A DNA stretch of 64,000 nucleotides from Paenibacillus sp. FSL A5-0031 (GCF_001956295.1 NZ_MRTD01000003.1:186001-250000); one strand, 5' to 3'; positions 42,850-52,911 are shown, counted from the first letter of the stretch. Numbers and translations: made by a program. Notes: generated from the sequence alone by a model not told the origin.

Positions 42850-42879
42850 TTGACCAAGACCTATTTGCAATGATAAACT
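42850..42879 (+). promoter_or_regulatory. Candidate promoter of the yebC-like gene
   Basis: TTGACC and TAAACT are 18 bases apart, 34 bases before the ATG. Confidence 0.5.
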
Positions 42880-42913
42880 GTTGCTTGGAAACTTTGTCAG
42901 GGGAGCGAGCATA

Positions 42914-43633
42914 ATGAAATTTAAATTGTTCAAAGACCGTAAAGGAAAGGCCGATCAGGCTAAAAATAACAAGTTCGTCAAGCTTGGACGTGAAATTTAT
43001 GTACAAGCCCGCAGAGGCGGACCAAACCCAGATTCGAACTTTGGTTTGAAAACAGCGATTGCCAACGCAAGAGCGGAGCAAATGCCAAACGATAATATCG
43101 AGCGTGCGATCAAGAAAGCAGCTGGTGCAGGCGATGGCGTCGAGTACGATGATATTATGTATGAGGGTTATGGCCCAGGCGGCGTAGCTATTATGGTTAA
43201 ATGCTTGACAGATAATCGGAATCGTACAGCAGCTGACGTTCGTTCTGCGTTTAATAAACGTGGCGGCAATATGGGTGAGAGCGGCTGTGTAGGTTATATG
43301 TTCGACCATAAAGGATTGCTTGTTGTCGATCGTGAAGCGCATGAGACAGATGAGGATACGATGATGATGGTTTCGCTTGAAGCCGGAGCTGAGGACGTTA
43401 TTGTCAATGACGAAAGCTTTGAGATTTTGACACATCCGCATGAATTCGAGCAGGTGAAAAATGCGCTTGAGAAGGAAGGCTACTCTTTCGTAAATGCTGG
43501 CGTGCGCTGGCTTCCGCAAACGATTGTTAAAGTGGACGGCGAAAATGCGGAGAAGCTGCTTAAGATGATGGATGCTTTTGAAGATAACGACGATGTGCAG
43601 GATGTATACTCCAATTTTGAAATTGTAGAATAG
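42914..43633 (+). CDS. YebC/PmpR family protein (YeeI type)
   Basis: 239 aa. Family blocks: GREIYVQARRGGPNPDSNFGLKTAI, MPNDNIERAIKKAAG, YEGYGPGGVAIMV and TDNRNRTAADVRSAFNKRGGNMGESG. YebC proteins are translation factors that relieve stalled polyproline synthesis, and some act as regulators. The N-terminal MKFKLFKDRKGKADQAK lacks the AGHSKW of the canonical branch, so it belongs to the YeeI-like branch. ATG 42914 follows GGGGAGCG. Confidence 0.93.
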   Translation: MKFKLFKDRKGKADQAKNNKFVKLGREIYVQARRGGPNPDSNFGLKTAIANARAEQMPNDNIERAIKKAAGAGDGVEYDDIMYEGYGPGGVAIMVKCLTDNRNRTAADVRSAFNKRGGNMGESGCVGYMFDHKGLLVVDREAHETDEDTMMMVSLEAGAEDVIVNDESFEILTHPHEFEQVKNALEKEGYSFVNAGVRWLPQTIVKVDGENAEKLLKMMDAFEDNDDVQDVYSNFEIVE

Positions 43634-43650
43634 TATCTGCTTAAGCAATA

Positions 43651-43702
43651 AAAAAGGGCTGCTCCAAGCGTAGGTGATACGCCTTCTGGAGCAGCCTTTG
43701 TT
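43651..43702 (+). terminator. Bidirectional terminator between yebC-like and MFS genes
   Basis: GGCTGCTCCA pairs with TGGAGCAGCC, extended by AAA/TTT, with an inner GCGTA..TACGC stem. Confidence 0.85.
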
Positions 43703-43765
43703 TAACTATAAGATATGATTTCATTGTGACACTGAAGGCGTTTTTACTTGGTGAACTAGAGCTCG

Positions 43766-44953
43766 TTATCGGTTCGTACGACTGAAAAAGTATCTTGTAA
43801 GGAAGGCAGCCGCTGCAACCAGTGCTAAGGCAGCTCCCATGCGGAAGAAGGTCTCGCGTCCGAAATGCTCATAAATATAACCGCCGAACATGCCGCTGAT
43901 CACTCCGGCAAGTCCAGTCCAGACAACGGCATAAACGGCTTGGCCGGATGCGCGGAACTCGTCGGGAATTAGGTGGGACAAATAACGCAGCGCAGTTGAA
44001 AAATAAATGCCGAACGAAACGCTGTGCATGGCTTGGGTAGCAATTACCCAGCGCGGATCTTGAATATCGCTAAGCAGCCATAGTCTGACAGCATACATGA
44101 TGGATGCGATCATAAGCAGCGGAAGCTCCTTAAATTTATGGCCGTATTTGCCGAGTAGAAACAAGATCGGAATCTCGCTCATCGCGGACACGAGCCATGC
44201 GAGTCCAACCAAAGAATCGCTTGCTCCCATTTGACGCATGGTGACGGCAAGAAATCCCTCGTACATACGGTGCGGGATCGAAATGGTCAAAATAATTAAA
44301 AAGAACAATAGGACATCGCGCTGGCGAATAAGCTTAAAGAATCCAGAGAAATCGATTTTCCGAGCGCTTCCTTGATAGTCTCTAATTCTCGTCGTTAAGG
44401 CGAGGGTGATGGCTATGGTACAAAGTGCTAGCGGAAGCGTCCACTGTGAGCCAATTTCTTTTAGAATAAGTCCGAACGTATAAGCCGTTACTGCAAAGCC
44501 TAGCGAACCGAATATGCGTATTAAAGCGTATGGCGTTCCGGTGTATTGACTTGATAATAACAGCAGACTGTCACTTAATGGATTAATAGGTGTCTGAAAA
44601 AAATAAAAGCCCATCATAACAAGGCAAACAAGAGCAAAGTTTTCAATAGGGAAAAGCAATGAAATCATGACAAGCTGTCCAAATAACAGAATCATAAGCA
44701 GTTTTTTTATCGTTCTGAATTTGTCGCTGGCTATCCCAAGAAGGATATTCGCAAAGATTGATATGAACGGTCCTGTTGAGTAAATAATTCCAATTTGCTG
44801 CTCAGAGAAACCTCTATCCAAAAAGTATAACGGGATAAAGGAAACAACCATCGCAGCGGTAGAATAAGAAGAGAAGCTGTAAATTCGTAGTGAAAGTGTT
44901 TCCTTGCGTGCAGTCGAAGAGCGCTCTGCTGGCGCAATCTCAGATGTGTCCAT
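43766..44953 (-). CDS. MFS transporter, MFS_1-like family
   Basis: 395 aa with 12 predicted membrane segments. It belongs to the branch with GFSEQQIGIIYSTGPFISIFANILLGIASDKF at helices 1-3 and ALIRIFGSLGFAVTAYTFG at helix 5, related to the LacY/nucleoside/phenylpropionate-type permeases. Substrate unknown. GGAGTGAG lies about 12 bases before the ATG. It is divergent from the small gene and ytpB-like gene. Confidence 0.9.
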   Translation of the reverse strand: MDTSEIAPAERSSTARKETLSLRIYSFSSYSTAAMVVSFIPLYFLDRGFSEQQIGIIYSTGPFISIFANILLGIASDKFRTIKKLLMILLFGQLVMISLLFPIENFALVCLVMMGFYFFQTPINPLSDSLLLLSSQYTGTPYALIRIFGSLGFAVTAYTFGLILKEIGSQWTLPLALCTIAITLALTTRIRDYQGSARKIDFSGFFKLIRQRDVLLFFLIILTISIPHRMYEGFLAVTMRQMGASDSLVGLAWLVSAMSEIPILFLLGKYGHKFKELPLLMIASIMYAVRLWLLSDIQDPRWVIATQAMHSVSFGIYFSTALRYLSHLIPDEFRASGQAVYAVVWTGLAGVISGMFGGYIYEHFGRETFFRMGAALALVAAAAFLTRYFFSRTNR

Positions 44954-45087
44954 CTTTTAAAGCTCACTCCATCTCTTTACAAAAACAATATGGTTCTCAG
45001 TATAACATGGATTAGTTATCGAACCAATGAGATTTGAAGCTGGATTATTATGAGCTGAGATGATACATTTAGAGGCGGAGGTTTACA

Positions 45088-45405
45088 ATGGGTGCTTATC
45101 GTTTTGACTGGAATGAACGGCTTCGGATCCGTATTCCCGTGCTGGAAATGGAATGGGAGCAGTATGCAGCAGCTGTGCAGCTTGCGATCGTAGAGCAGTG
45201 GGAACTCATTCGTGGGACGATCCCCGATCGCGTGAAAGAGTTTGAAGCGTTCATCAATGAAAAGCAGGCAAAGCTGTTTGAAGAAGATAGCTTTGAGCAA
45301 TCCTGTATACTAAACTATGAAATTGCCGATTATGCAAGTAGGATAAACGACCTTCATATTTGGTATCGCCTAGAGCAGCAATTAGAGCCGCGCTGGCATT
45401 CATGA
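45088..45405 (+). CDS. Unknown 105-aa protein upstream of the ytpB-like gene
   Basis: MGAYRFDWNERLRIRIPVLEMEWEQY... is acidic, aromatic-rich and helical, with no known motif. GGCGGAGG lies 7 bases before the ATG and its stop is only 23 bases before the next start, so the two genes are almost surely cotranscribed. It may help the terpene pathway (inference). Confidence 0.8.
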   Translation: MGAYRFDWNERLRIRIPVLEMEWEQYAAAVQLAIVEQWELIRGTIPDRVKEFEAFINEKQAKLFEEDSFEQSCILNYEIADYASRINDLHIWYRLEQQLEPRWHS

Positions 45406-45428
45406 ACGATTTTGAGGAGAGGTGCATC

Positions 45429-46511
45429 ATGAGATTGACGACTTTGACAGGCCATCGAGTGCCCCAGAGCCCACTAAAGCTCATGCATCGCGTATATAAA
45501 TATGTACTTCCCGAAGTGGCGCGAGAGCTCAAGCAACATCGCGTATTTGCACTGCGAATACCTGATGCTGAGCTGCGAACACAAGCTCTTAGCAGTATGG
45601 ACAGCAAGAAGTTTCATTGCCAAGGCGGCGGAGTTTATGCAGCGGCGAACTTAGAGCACAGACATGTGCTCATACCGTTAATTGTTGCGCTGCAGACCAT
45701 TAGCGACTATTTGGATAATCTATGTGATCGCAGCACCTCTCTTGATCCGAATGATTTTCGATTATTGCATCAATCGATGCTCGATGCCGTCAATCCCGAA
45801 GCTCAGCTTCAGGATTATTATGCATTTCGCGATGAAAAAGACGATGGCGGTTATTTGCATTATCTGGTGCGAACTTGTCAGATCCATGTCGCGCAATTGC
45901 CTTCCTATGGAAGTGTTCAACAGCATGTGATCGAGCTAGTCACTTTATATGGCGATTTGCAGGTGTACAAGCATATACGCAAGGAATTGCGCGAGGAGCA
46001 TTTGTTTGCATGGTGGGAGCAGCATCGAGGGAACTATCCAAACCTGAAATGGAATGAATTTGCTGCGGCATCAGGTTCGACGCTGGGCATGTTTATGTTG
46101 TTTCTGGCCGCAAGCGAGCCATGCTTATCCACGCAGGACGCTGCAGCGATCAAAAATATTTATTTTCCGCATGTTTGCGGACTTCATATCCTGCTCGATT
46201 ATTTAATCGATCAAGAAGAGGATCAAGTAGGCGGAGACCTTAATTTTTGCAATTATTATGATAATGACAGTCTGCTTGTTGAGCGTCTCGGTACGATTGT
46301 GAACCGAGCGCGTGAGGATGTGAAGCAGCTTCCTGCTTCTCGTTTTCATCGTTTGATTATTGAAGGGCTCTTAGCCTTATATTTGTCAGACCCGAAGGTT
46401 CGCCACCAGGCGGATGTCAGAAATGTTTCTAGGAGGCTAATGAAGAACAGCCCGCTTACGCGTCTGTTTTTCCTTATTAACAGCATCTGGATTCGGAAAC
46501 AACAGGCTTAA
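45429..46511 (+). CDS. ytpB: YtpB-like tetraprenyl-beta-curcumene synthase (DUF2600)
   Basis: 360 aa from ATG 45429, after GAGGAGAGG. The family blocks QGGGVYA, LQTISDYLDNLCDR (first Asp-rich motif) and HILLDYLIDQEEDQ (second Asp-rich motif) are intact. YtpB cyclises a C35 prenyl diphosphate to tetraprenyl-beta-curcumene, the entry to the sesquarterpenes of bacilli. The separate cyclase gene (sqhC-like) is not in this window. Confidence 0.92.
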   Translation: MRLTTLTGHRVPQSPLKLMHRVYKYVLPEVARELKQHRVFALRIPDAELRTQALSSMDSKKFHCQGGGVYAAANLEHRHVLIPLIVALQTISDYLDNLCDRSTSLDPNDFRLLHQSMLDAVNPEAQLQDYYAFRDEKDDGGYLHYLVRTCQIHVAQLPSYGSVQQHVIELVTLYGDLQVYKHIRKELREEHLFAWWEQHRGNYPNLKWNEFAAASGSTLGMFMLFLAASEPCLSTQDAAAIKNIYFPHVCGLHILLDYLIDQEEDQVGGDLNFCNYYDNDSLLVERLGTIVNRAREDVKQLPASRFHRLIIEGLLALYLSDPKVRHQADVRNVSRRLMKNSPLTRLFFLINSIWIRKQQA

Positions 46512-46540
46512 CTATAAATAAAAAATGTGGAGGAATGACC

Positions 46541-47509
46541 ATGTCTGCAGTCAAATCAATCGCAGTATTGACAAGCGGAGGAGATTCGCAAGGAATGAAC
46601 GCAGCCGTTCGTGCTGTTGTAAGGAGTGCACTATATCACGGTTTGGATGTATATGGTGTTCAAAGAGGTTACCAAGGGCTTATCAATGACGACCTTAGAC
46701 AAATGGATTTGAGAAGCGTTGGCGATATTATTCAACGCGGCGGTACGATTTTGCAAACAGCTAGATGCAAGGAGTTTATGACACCTGAAGGCCAACAGCG
46801 CGGGGCCGAAGTGCTTCGTGCTAGAGGTATCGACGGTTTGGTCGTTATTGGCGGCGACGGCTCTTATCATGGCGCTAATAAGCTAAGCAAGCTGGGCATC
46901 AAAACGATGGGACTTCCAGGAACGATTGATAACGATATTCCGTTCACGGATATTACAATCGGCTTTGATACTGCGGTTAGCATCGTAGTAGATGCGATTA
47001 ACAAAATTCGCGACACGATGTCATCGCATGAGCGTTCATCCGTCGTAGAAGTTATGGGACGTCATTGCGGCGATATCGCTTTGCATGCTGGTCTAGCAAG
47101 CGGTGCGGAGACGATTCTTGTACCAGAGGTTCCTTTTGAACTGACTGAGGTTGCAGAGCGTATGAAGACGAATTTTGCCAAAGGCAAGCGTCATTCAATT
47201 ATTGTTGTTGCAGAAGGTGCGGGCAAAGGTGAAGAGGTAGCAAGACAGATTACTGCTAATAGCGGAATTGAGCCGCGTGTAACTGTACTTGGACATATTC
47301 AACGCGGCGGTACGCCGACGGCAATCGATCGTATTCTAGCAAGCCGTCTTGGTGACTTTGCTGTTAGACAGCTAATGGCTGGCGATTCAGGCAAAGGCTG
47401 CGGCGTTGTTAAAGGCGAGCTCGTTACGACTGATATTGATCTTGTTGTCAATACGAAGAAACCATTTGACACGGATATGTACGAGCTGGCACTTCGTTTA
47501 TCCCAATAA
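46541..47509 (+). CDS. pfkA: 6-phosphofructokinase
   Basis: 322 aa. ATP-dependent phosphorylation of fructose-6-phosphate in glycolysis. Seen: LTSGGDSQGMNAAVRAVVR, VIGGDGSYHGA, GLPGTIDNDI with the catalytic Asp, VEVMGRHCGDIALH and GHIQRGGTPTA. ATG 46541 is 7 bases after GGAGGA; the ATG at 46535 is too close to it. As in other Firmicutes it would be an allosteric tetramer. The usual partner pyk is not adjacent. Confidence 0.97.
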   Translation: MSAVKSIAVLTSGGDSQGMNAAVRAVVRSALYHGLDVYGVQRGYQGLINDDLRQMDLRSVGDIIQRGGTILQTARCKEFMTPEGQQRGAEVLRARGIDGLVVIGGDGSYHGANKLSKLGIKTMGLPGTIDNDIPFTDITIGFDTAVSIVVDAINKIRDTMSSHERSSVVEVMGRHCGDIALHAGLASGAETILVPEVPFELTEVAERMKTNFAKGKRHSIIVVAEGAGKGEEVARQITANSGIEPRVTVLGHIQRGGTPTAIDRILASRLGDFAVRQLMAGDSGKGCGVVKGELVTTDIDLVVNTKKPFDTDMYELALRLSQ

Positions 47510-47520
47510 AAATAAATATA

Positions 47521-47563
47521 AAAAAAGTCCACCGCCGCTTTGTTAGCGAAGGTGGACTTTTTT
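47521..47563 (+). terminator. Bidirectional terminator between pfkA and the DUF4015 gene
   Basis: AAAAAAGTCCACC pairs with GGTGGACTTTTTT, with an inner CGCT/AGCG stem. Confidence 0.93.
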
Positions 47564-47583
47564 GTGTCTAAATAGGATTTAAG

Positions 47584-48780
47584 CTAATTATAATCTACGT
47601 TAGGGGTGTACTTGTTTCCGGCATTCCATAGCAGAAACTCCTTGATGCCTGTTTCTTTCAAAGCTCTAATCTGAGCTTCGACTTCCGTTTTGCCATACTT
47701 CACAAAATGACCCGCGCCTAGCCAGCTTGCTGTGAAATCTTGAATCCACGGGCGAATAATCGGTTTAACCTCCGTACCCGGATCAAGCTTCTTATGCGTA
47801 TCGAGCATGGCGCCTTTTATAGTTTCATATGGGCTTTTGTCAGGATCCTTTTGTTTAAACCATCCTGTACTATAGTGACTAGGATAAACCATAGGCGAAA
47901 TGACATGCACATCATTTGAAATTTTCACAAAATCTTGGCCAATGCCTTCGGCTGTCGGTACGGATGCCGCATAACCAAATATATCTACCGAAACCCTAAC
48001 ACCGAGCGGCTGAAGCTGCTCTCTAGCATATTTGACAAATCCAGCGACTGTGTCCACGCGGCTCTGATCAGCCTTGCTGAAGGTCAGTGTATCTGATTTG
48101 TTATCAAAGCCCTCTGGGAACCGAACATAGTCGAATTGGATTTCCTTAAAGCCAAGCTTTGCTGCTTCCTTGGCGACAGCAATATTATAATCCCATACTT
48201 CTTTGCGATAAGGATTTACGAAGCTCTCACCGCGATTGTTTTTCCATATCGTTCCGTCTTGCTGGAGGAAAGACAACTCAGGCTGCTTTCGCGCAAGTAC
48301 CGTATCCTTGAAGACTACAATTCTGGCTATCGGATAAATATTATGTTTTTTTAAAGTAAGCATAAGTTCATTTATATCTCGGATATATTTCTTCGAAGCG
48401 CCAACCTCTAGCAGTTCGGGTGTTGTAGTAGGATATGTAATGTAGCCGTTGTCATCTTTAATGTCGATTACCATACTATTGAGGTCCGTGTCGTCCAGCA
48501 GCTTTAAAAGCGATTCCATGCGCGCACCGCCTGCGCTGTGAGCAGTTACATAAATTCCTTTGATCGGCGGTGTTTCAGGCTGCGGGTCTTTTATGATGAG
48601 TCCAGCGTGATTTTTCCCTGAGATTTCGCCTCCATTTGCAGCTGCATCCGGATCAATGATGGTTTGGCCAGCTGCGGAATTTAAGTATGCAATTGCTAGC
48701 TGCTTCACTGCGGTGTTATGCTCTCCGCTTCCAGTGAGCAAGCTGTACAGCAGCAGCAATGTTGAAATGATGTTGTCCAT
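47584..48780 (-). CDS. DUF4015 putative glycoside hydrolase
   Basis: 398 aa. After a hydrophobic N-terminus (4-17, a weak signal peptide) comes a TIM-barrel region from GIYVTAHSAGG (about 74) to LLWNAGNKYTP. Blocks typical of the family are VIDIKDDNGYITYP, ARIVVFKD, FKEIQFDYVRFPEG (barrel strand with a likely catalytic Asp) and VDIFGYAAS. Substrate unknown, possibly a cell-wall or extracellular polysaccharide. GGGGAGAG precedes the ATG. Confidence 0.9.
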   Translation of the reverse strand: MDNIISTLLLLYSLLTGSGEHNTAVKQLAIAYLNSAAGQTIIDPDAAANGGEISGKNHAGLIIKDPQPETPPIKGIYVTAHSAGGARMESLLKLLDDTDLNSMVIDIKDDNGYITYPTTTPELLEVGASKKYIRDINELMLTLKKHNIYPIARIVVFKDTVLARKQPELSFLQQDGTIWKNNRGESFVNPYRKEVWDYNIAVAKEAAKLGFKEIQFDYVRFPEGFDNKSDTLTFSKADQSRVDTVAGFVKYAREQLQPLGVRVSVDIFGYAASVPTAEGIGQDFVKISNDVHVISPMVYPSHYSTGWFKQKDPDKSPYETIKGAMLDTHKKLDPGTEVKPIIRPWIQDFTASWLGAGHFVKYGKTEVEAQIRALKETGIKEFLLWNAGNKYTPNVDYN

Positions 48781-48942
48781 TTTGCTCTCTCCCCGTTAGC
48801 TATTCTGTTCAAATTATAAAGCAGATGGCATGTCTGGGTCATTAACTTTTTTACAATTGTCATAAAACTCATATTGAAAATTTGCTGAAAAGCTGAAATA
48901 AAGACTTGCAAATAGGGGATTATCGCCGCCGTTTTCCCGCAA

Positions 48943-48978
48943 AACAAACAAAAGCCAGCCGAGTGTGACTCGACTGGC
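48943..48978 (-). terminator. Intrinsic terminator of the small gene at 49 kb (reverse strand)
   Basis: GCCAGCCGAGT pairs with ACTCGACTGGC around GTG; on the reverse strand it is followed by TTTTGTTTGTTTT. Confidence 0.78.
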
Positions 48979-49008
48979 GCATAAATAATCCGTGTGTGTC
49001 CCGCATTG

Positions 49009-49203
49009 TCATTGTAACAAAGCTTCTCTCTGCTGATTGCAAATACTGTGCTGCACAATTTCCATTGCGTCAGCAGGCTCTAATACTGCAAGACCGTCAC
49101 GCAGCACAATGCTGATGTCCAATTCGCGTTTCGTAAGAAAAGGACTGAGCTCTGGGGCTAGCTTCTCTACAATTTGAGACAATTTGACCGTTTCCATATC
49201 CAC
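49009..49203 (-). CDS. Small unknown protein, 64 aa
   Basis: MDMETVKLSQIVEKLAPELSPF... is a compact acidic alpha-beta protein without a known motif. The start may be GTG 49203 or ATG 49197; AAGGGTGAGG lies upstream and suits either. Its own terminator downstream supports a real gene. Confidence 0.65.
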   Translation of the reverse strand: MDMETVKLSQIVEKLAPELSPFLTKRELDISIVLRDGLAVLEPADAMEIVQHSICNQQREALLQ

Positions 49204-49341
49204 CTGAGCCTCACCCTTTCATATCTAATGTTTAGGGGAAATCATATGGCAAGAAACCAAACTACGGGATACAAACATTATATCAGGATCATTTTCAAAA
49301 ACATAGGGATACGGTGTAAAATCCATACCTGCGTATATGAT

Positions 49342-50181
49342 TTAGTCTTTTGGCTTGTAAAAATCGCCGATGACACCAACCGTTTCTACGATGTTAATGA
49401 ATGCACGCGGGTCGATGGTGGTAATCGTTTTGCAAAGCTCTGCTATTTCATATTTCGTTCTTACAGTCATCAGCATATCGCGATCACCCGAAGAATAAGC
49501 ACCGCGTGTTTTTATTATTGTAATTCCGCGCGGGTGCAAGAGCAGCTTTGCGAGCAGCTCTTCGGTTTTGGTCGTGATGATGAAGGCCGTAAGTTTAATA
49601 TGCCTCACGTGGATGAGATCTACTACTTTTCCAGCGGAAAAAATAGCGACGAGCGAGTATAAGGCTAAATTCCAGTCCTTCGTAAACAAAATCAATACTG
49701 CAATGACTACGCCATTCAATAAAAATATAATCATGCCTATTGGCCAATCGTGTTTTCGCGTTGCAATCGAGGCGATAATATCGAAACCGCCTGATGAGCC
49801 GCCGTACCGAAGTGTTAAACCACTGCCAAACCCGACTATAATCCCGCCGAATACAGCGCCAAGCATAAGGTCATCCGCAATTTTCATGACGGGTATAACC
49901 TGTAGGAATACCGTAGAGGCGACAACGGTGTAGACGCTCCATATAATAAAGCGATGACCTACGATAAACCATCCCCATAATAGCACCGGCACATTGAGGA
50001 TAAAATAAAGCAAGGCGATGTTTCCGCCCGTAATATAGCCGACCATCATGGAAATACCAGATATTCCACCGCTAAGCAGCTGGTGCGGAATTAGAAAAAA
50101 ATTGAAGCCCAGTGCGATAAGGAAGGCGCCTATCGTCATCATAGGGATTGTAAAAAGGTAACGCAGGGAATGCGGATTCAA
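49342..50181 (-). CDS. YitT family membrane protein (DUF161 plus DUF2179)
   Basis: 279 aa. Five or six membrane segments in residues 5-180 (DUF161; GGISGISMMVGYITGG, GLTLRYGGSSGGFDIIA) are followed by a cytosolic DUF2179 domain (about 200-275; IIKTRGAYSSGDRDMLMTVR). The function of this Bacillus family is not settled. The start codon is TTG, with TTGGAGCG 8 bases upstream. Confidence 0.93.
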   Translation of the reverse strand: MNPHSLRYLFTIPMMTIGAFLIALGFNFFLIPHQLLSGGISGISMMVGYITGGNIALLYFILNVPVLLWGWFIVGHRFIIWSVYTVVASTVFLQVIPVMKIADDLMLGAVFGGIIVGFGSGLTLRYGGSSGGFDIIASIATRKHDWPIGMIIFLLNGVVIAVLILFTKDWNLALYSLVAIFSAGKVVDLIHVRHIKLTAFIITTKTEELLAKLLLHPRGITIIKTRGAYSSGDRDMLMTVRTKYEIAELCKTITTIDPRAFINIVETVGVIGDFYKPKD

Positions 50182-50277
50182 TAAAATCGCTCCAATGCAA
50201 CCGACTTGTTTAATTCCTTTATTTTGGCATGCTTAGTATGTCTTAAATTGGTTTGCTGGTATTCACGATTGATTGTG

Positions 50278-50286
50278 TGCTATAAT
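50278..50286 (+). promoter_or_regulatory. Extended -10 promoter of the cshA-like gene
   Basis: TGC directly before TATAAT forms an extended -10 element; the -35 region (TGGTAT, 57257 spacing equivalent of 18 bases upstream) is poor. Confidence 0.55.
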
Positions 50287-50336
50287 GATTTGGATATTCT
50301 TAAGTAGGCTGCAGATAAAAGGAGTTTGAGAAAAGT

Positions 50337-51953
50337 TTGAAAACATTTGCTGAATTTGGCTTGGAACCAAAAGTGTTACAAGCAATTACCGAACTTGGAT
50401 TCGAGGAATCTACCCCGATTCAAGACAAAGCTATCCCTATTGCTATGGCGGGACAAGATTTAATTGGCCAAGCACAAACGGGTACAGGAAAGACAGCGGC
50501 ATTCGGAATTCCGCTCATTAACAAAATTCCGACAAGCGAGGAACGCATTGTCGCATTAATAATGACGCCAACCCGTGAACTCGCTATTCAAGTGGCTGAC
50601 GAGATCGGGAAGCTGACAAGGTACAAAGGTCTTCGCTCATTGCCGATTTATGGCGGACAAGAAATTGGTCGTCAAATCCGTGCATTGAAGAAGAAACCTC
50701 AAATTATTATTGGTACACCAGGACGTTTGCTTGATCACATCAACCGCAAAACAATCCGTCTTGAAGATGTACAAACCGTTATTTTGGATGAAGCAGATGA
50801 AATGCTTGATATGGGCTTCATGGAGGATATTCAATCTATCCTTAAGCAAGTGCCAGACGAGCGTCACACCATGCTGTTCTCTGCAACAATGCCAACAAAC
50901 ATTCAGAAGCTTGCACAGCAATTTCTGAAAAACCCTGAGCATGTTTCAGTTATTCCAAAACAAATCACAGCTCCACTTATTGAGCAATCTTATATTGAAG
51001 TGCATGAGCGCCAGAAGTTCGAAGCGCTTAGCCGCTTGCTTGATATGGAATCCCCTGAGCTAGCTATCATTTTCGGTCGTACAAAACGTCGGGTTGATGA
51101 GCTTAGCGAAGCGCTTCAAAAACGTGGATATACTGCAGACGGTTTGCACGGCGACTTGTCGCAGAACCAACGCGACAGCGTAATGCGTAAATTCCGTGAT
51201 GGCAGCATCGATGTATTGGTAGCGACTGACGTTGCTGCTCGTGGCCTTGATGTATCCGGCGTAACGCATGTTATCAACTTTGACCTTCCGCAAGATCCTG
51301 AGAGCTATGTACACCGTATCGGTCGTACAGGCCGCGCAGGTAAAGAAGGTACAGCTTGGTCATTCGTTACACCTCGTGAAACGGACCACTTGCATTTCAT
51401 TGAGAAAGTAACGCGTCAGAAGATGAACCGCAAACCGCTTCCAAGCATCGCAGAAGCGATTGAAGGCAAACAACGTGTAACAGCTGAACGTCTTCTTGAA
51501 GTCGTTCAAAACGAAGAGTTCTCTGAGTACAAAGCGATTTCGATTCAATTGCTTGAGCAATATGATTCCGTTCACTTGCTCTCAGCAGCAATTAAATTGC
51601 TGACTGGCGAGAAGAAAAACGTAGAAATCGAATTGACACCGGAAGATCCGCTTCGCGCGAAAAAACGCAAGCCGGACATTCGTTCAAACGGTCGTCCATT
51701 CAACCGCAGCGGTTCGTCCTCTTCATACGGCGGCAATCGCAGCAGCAGCACTGGCGGCAGTGGTGGCGGCGGATATCGCGGTCGCGATGACAGACGCAGC
51801 AGCGGCAGCAGTACTGGCGGCAGCTCACGCGGTGGCTATGAGTCCCGTGGCGGCAGCAGCAGTGGCGGCGGCTACGCTGGTAAAAGAAGCAGCGAAGGAC
51901 GTCCAGAAAACCGTCGTCCAAAAAGCTCTTCCGACGGTTATGTAAATAACTAA
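50337..51953 (+). CDS. cshA: DEAD-box RNA helicase (CshA type)
   Basis: 538 aa. Q motif [23 protein letters not shown], motif I AQTGTGKT (46-53), DEAD (about 151-154), SAT, and [10 protein letters not shown] are complete. A C-terminal tail (about 445-538) is rich in Arg, Gly and Ser with RGG-like repeats and probably binds RNA. CshA helps unwind RNA in cold and in the degradosome. The start is TTG; AAAGGAG lies 12 bases upstream, so the site is somewhat far. Confidence 0.96.
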   Translation: MKTFAEFGLEPKVLQAITELGFEESTPIQDKAIPIAMAGQDLIGQAQTGTGKTAAFGIPLINKIPTSEERIVALIMTPTRELAIQVADEIGKLTRYKGLRSLPIYGGQEIGRQIRALKKKPQIIIGTPGRLLDHINRKTIRLEDVQTVILDEADEMLDMGFMEDIQSILKQVPDERHTMLFSATMPTNIQKLAQQFLKNPEHVSVIPKQITAPLIEQSYIEVHERQKFEALSRLLDMESPELAIIFGRTKRRVDELSEALQKRGYTADGLHGDLSQNQRDSVMRKFRDGSIDVLVATDVAARGLDVSGVTHVINFDLPQDPESYVHRIGRTGRAGKEGTAWSFVTPRETDHLHFIEKVTRQKMNRKPLPSIAEAIEGKQRVTAERLLEVVQNEEFSEYKAISIQLLEQYDSVHLLSAAIKLLTGEKKNVEIELTPEDPLRAKKRKPDIRSNGRPFNRSGSSSSYGGNRSSSTGGSGGGGYRGRDDRRSSGSSTGGSSRGGYESRGGSSSGGGYAGKRSSEGRPENRRPKSSSDGYVNN

Positions 51954-51975
51954 TAATCGTTTCCCTTGTATAACC

Positions 51976-52034
51976 AAAAAAATCGAGGAAGTCCGTGATC
52001 CCTAACGGGCATCTGGACGACCTCGATTTTTTTA
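51976..52034 (+). terminator. Intrinsic terminator after the cshA-like gene
   Basis: AAAAATCGAGG pairs with CCTCGATTTTT, with inner GTCC/GGAC and CCC/GGG pairs, then a T tract. Confidence 0.92.
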
Positions 52035-52134
52035 TTATTATTCTATTGGTTGTCTTATTACAAAACAGATATACGAATTCCGCTATACTTTGTAGTCTAG
52101 TGGGAGTAATCTTACTTTTCTGGAGGCAGATCCG

Positions 52135-52911
52135 ATGGAACCAAAGGGGCTAATGGGTGGGTTTTACCGAATTTCGGAATGGATCATGAGATTGGCAGTT
52201 ATTAATGTTTTGTGGTTGATCTGTTCGATTCCATTCGCTTTTTTTGCATGGGGATTGGTTTTGTCACAGGATGTCAATCAAATCTATTCCGCTCTTATTG
52301 CGATGGCAGTCGTCGCGCCGTTCTCCTTATTTCCAGCAACAGCAGCTATGTTTGCGGTTGCACGCAAATGGGTAATGGGAGAGAGTGACGTTGCGCTGTT
52401 CAAAACGTTCTTCCGCGGCTACAAGGAAAATTATAAGCAAAGTATGCTAGGCGGTATTATTTATACGATACTGCTTGCGATTATGGTTGTTGACTTTATC
52501 GTATATCGTGAACAATTGAATTTGCTTTCATACATTTTCATTGCATTTTTGCTGCTGTTAATCGTATCGCTATTTAATTTTTTCTCTATGCTTGTCCACT
52601 ATCATATGAAAACGTTTCAATTACTGAAAAACGCCGTTCTCATTACGATCGGCAAACCTTTCCGTTCGCTTTCAACAGCGATTATGAGCGGCGCGGTTAT
52701 GTATTTCAGTACTAGATTCACTTTTCTTATTCCTTTCTTTATGGGCAGCATCATCGCTTACCTGGCGTTCTGGAACTTCAACTTGATTTACCAGAAGCTT
52801 CAAGACCAAGCGGAGAAAGCGCGTTTGGCAGAGGAAGAAGAAGCAGAGAAGGCAGCTGAGCTAGACCGTATCGATTTGGTTAAGGAAGATTCGAGCGGCT
52901 CCAGTAAATAA
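52135..52911 (+). CDS. DUF624 membrane protein (YesL-like)
   Basis: 258 aa with five or six membrane segments (about 20-230) and a charged Glu/Lys/Ala-rich tail (220-258). The N-terminal GGFYRISEWIMRLAVINVLWLICSIP is the DUF624 signature. YesL relatives often accompany carbohydrate ABC transporters, but none is here. CTGGAGGC precedes the ATG. Confidence 0.9.
   Translation: MEPKGLMGGFYRISEWIMRLAVINVLWLICSIPFAFFAWGLVLSQDVNQIYSALIAMAVVAPFSLFPATAAMFAVARKWVMGESDVALFKTFFRGYKENYKQSMLGGIIYTILLAIMVVDFIVYREQLNLLSYIFIAFLLLLIVSLFNFFSMLVHYHMKTFQLLKNAVLITIGKPFRSLSTAIMSGAVMYFSTRFTFLIPFFMGSIIAYLAFWNFNLIYQKLQDQAEKARLAEEEEAEKAAELDRIDLVKEDSSGSSK

Noticed and set aside
42824-43648. 274-aa open frame on the reverse strand over the yebC-like gene
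   Set aside because: It lies wholly antisense to a well-conserved gene, has no ribosome binding site and a cysteine/histidine-rich composition typical of a shadow frame.
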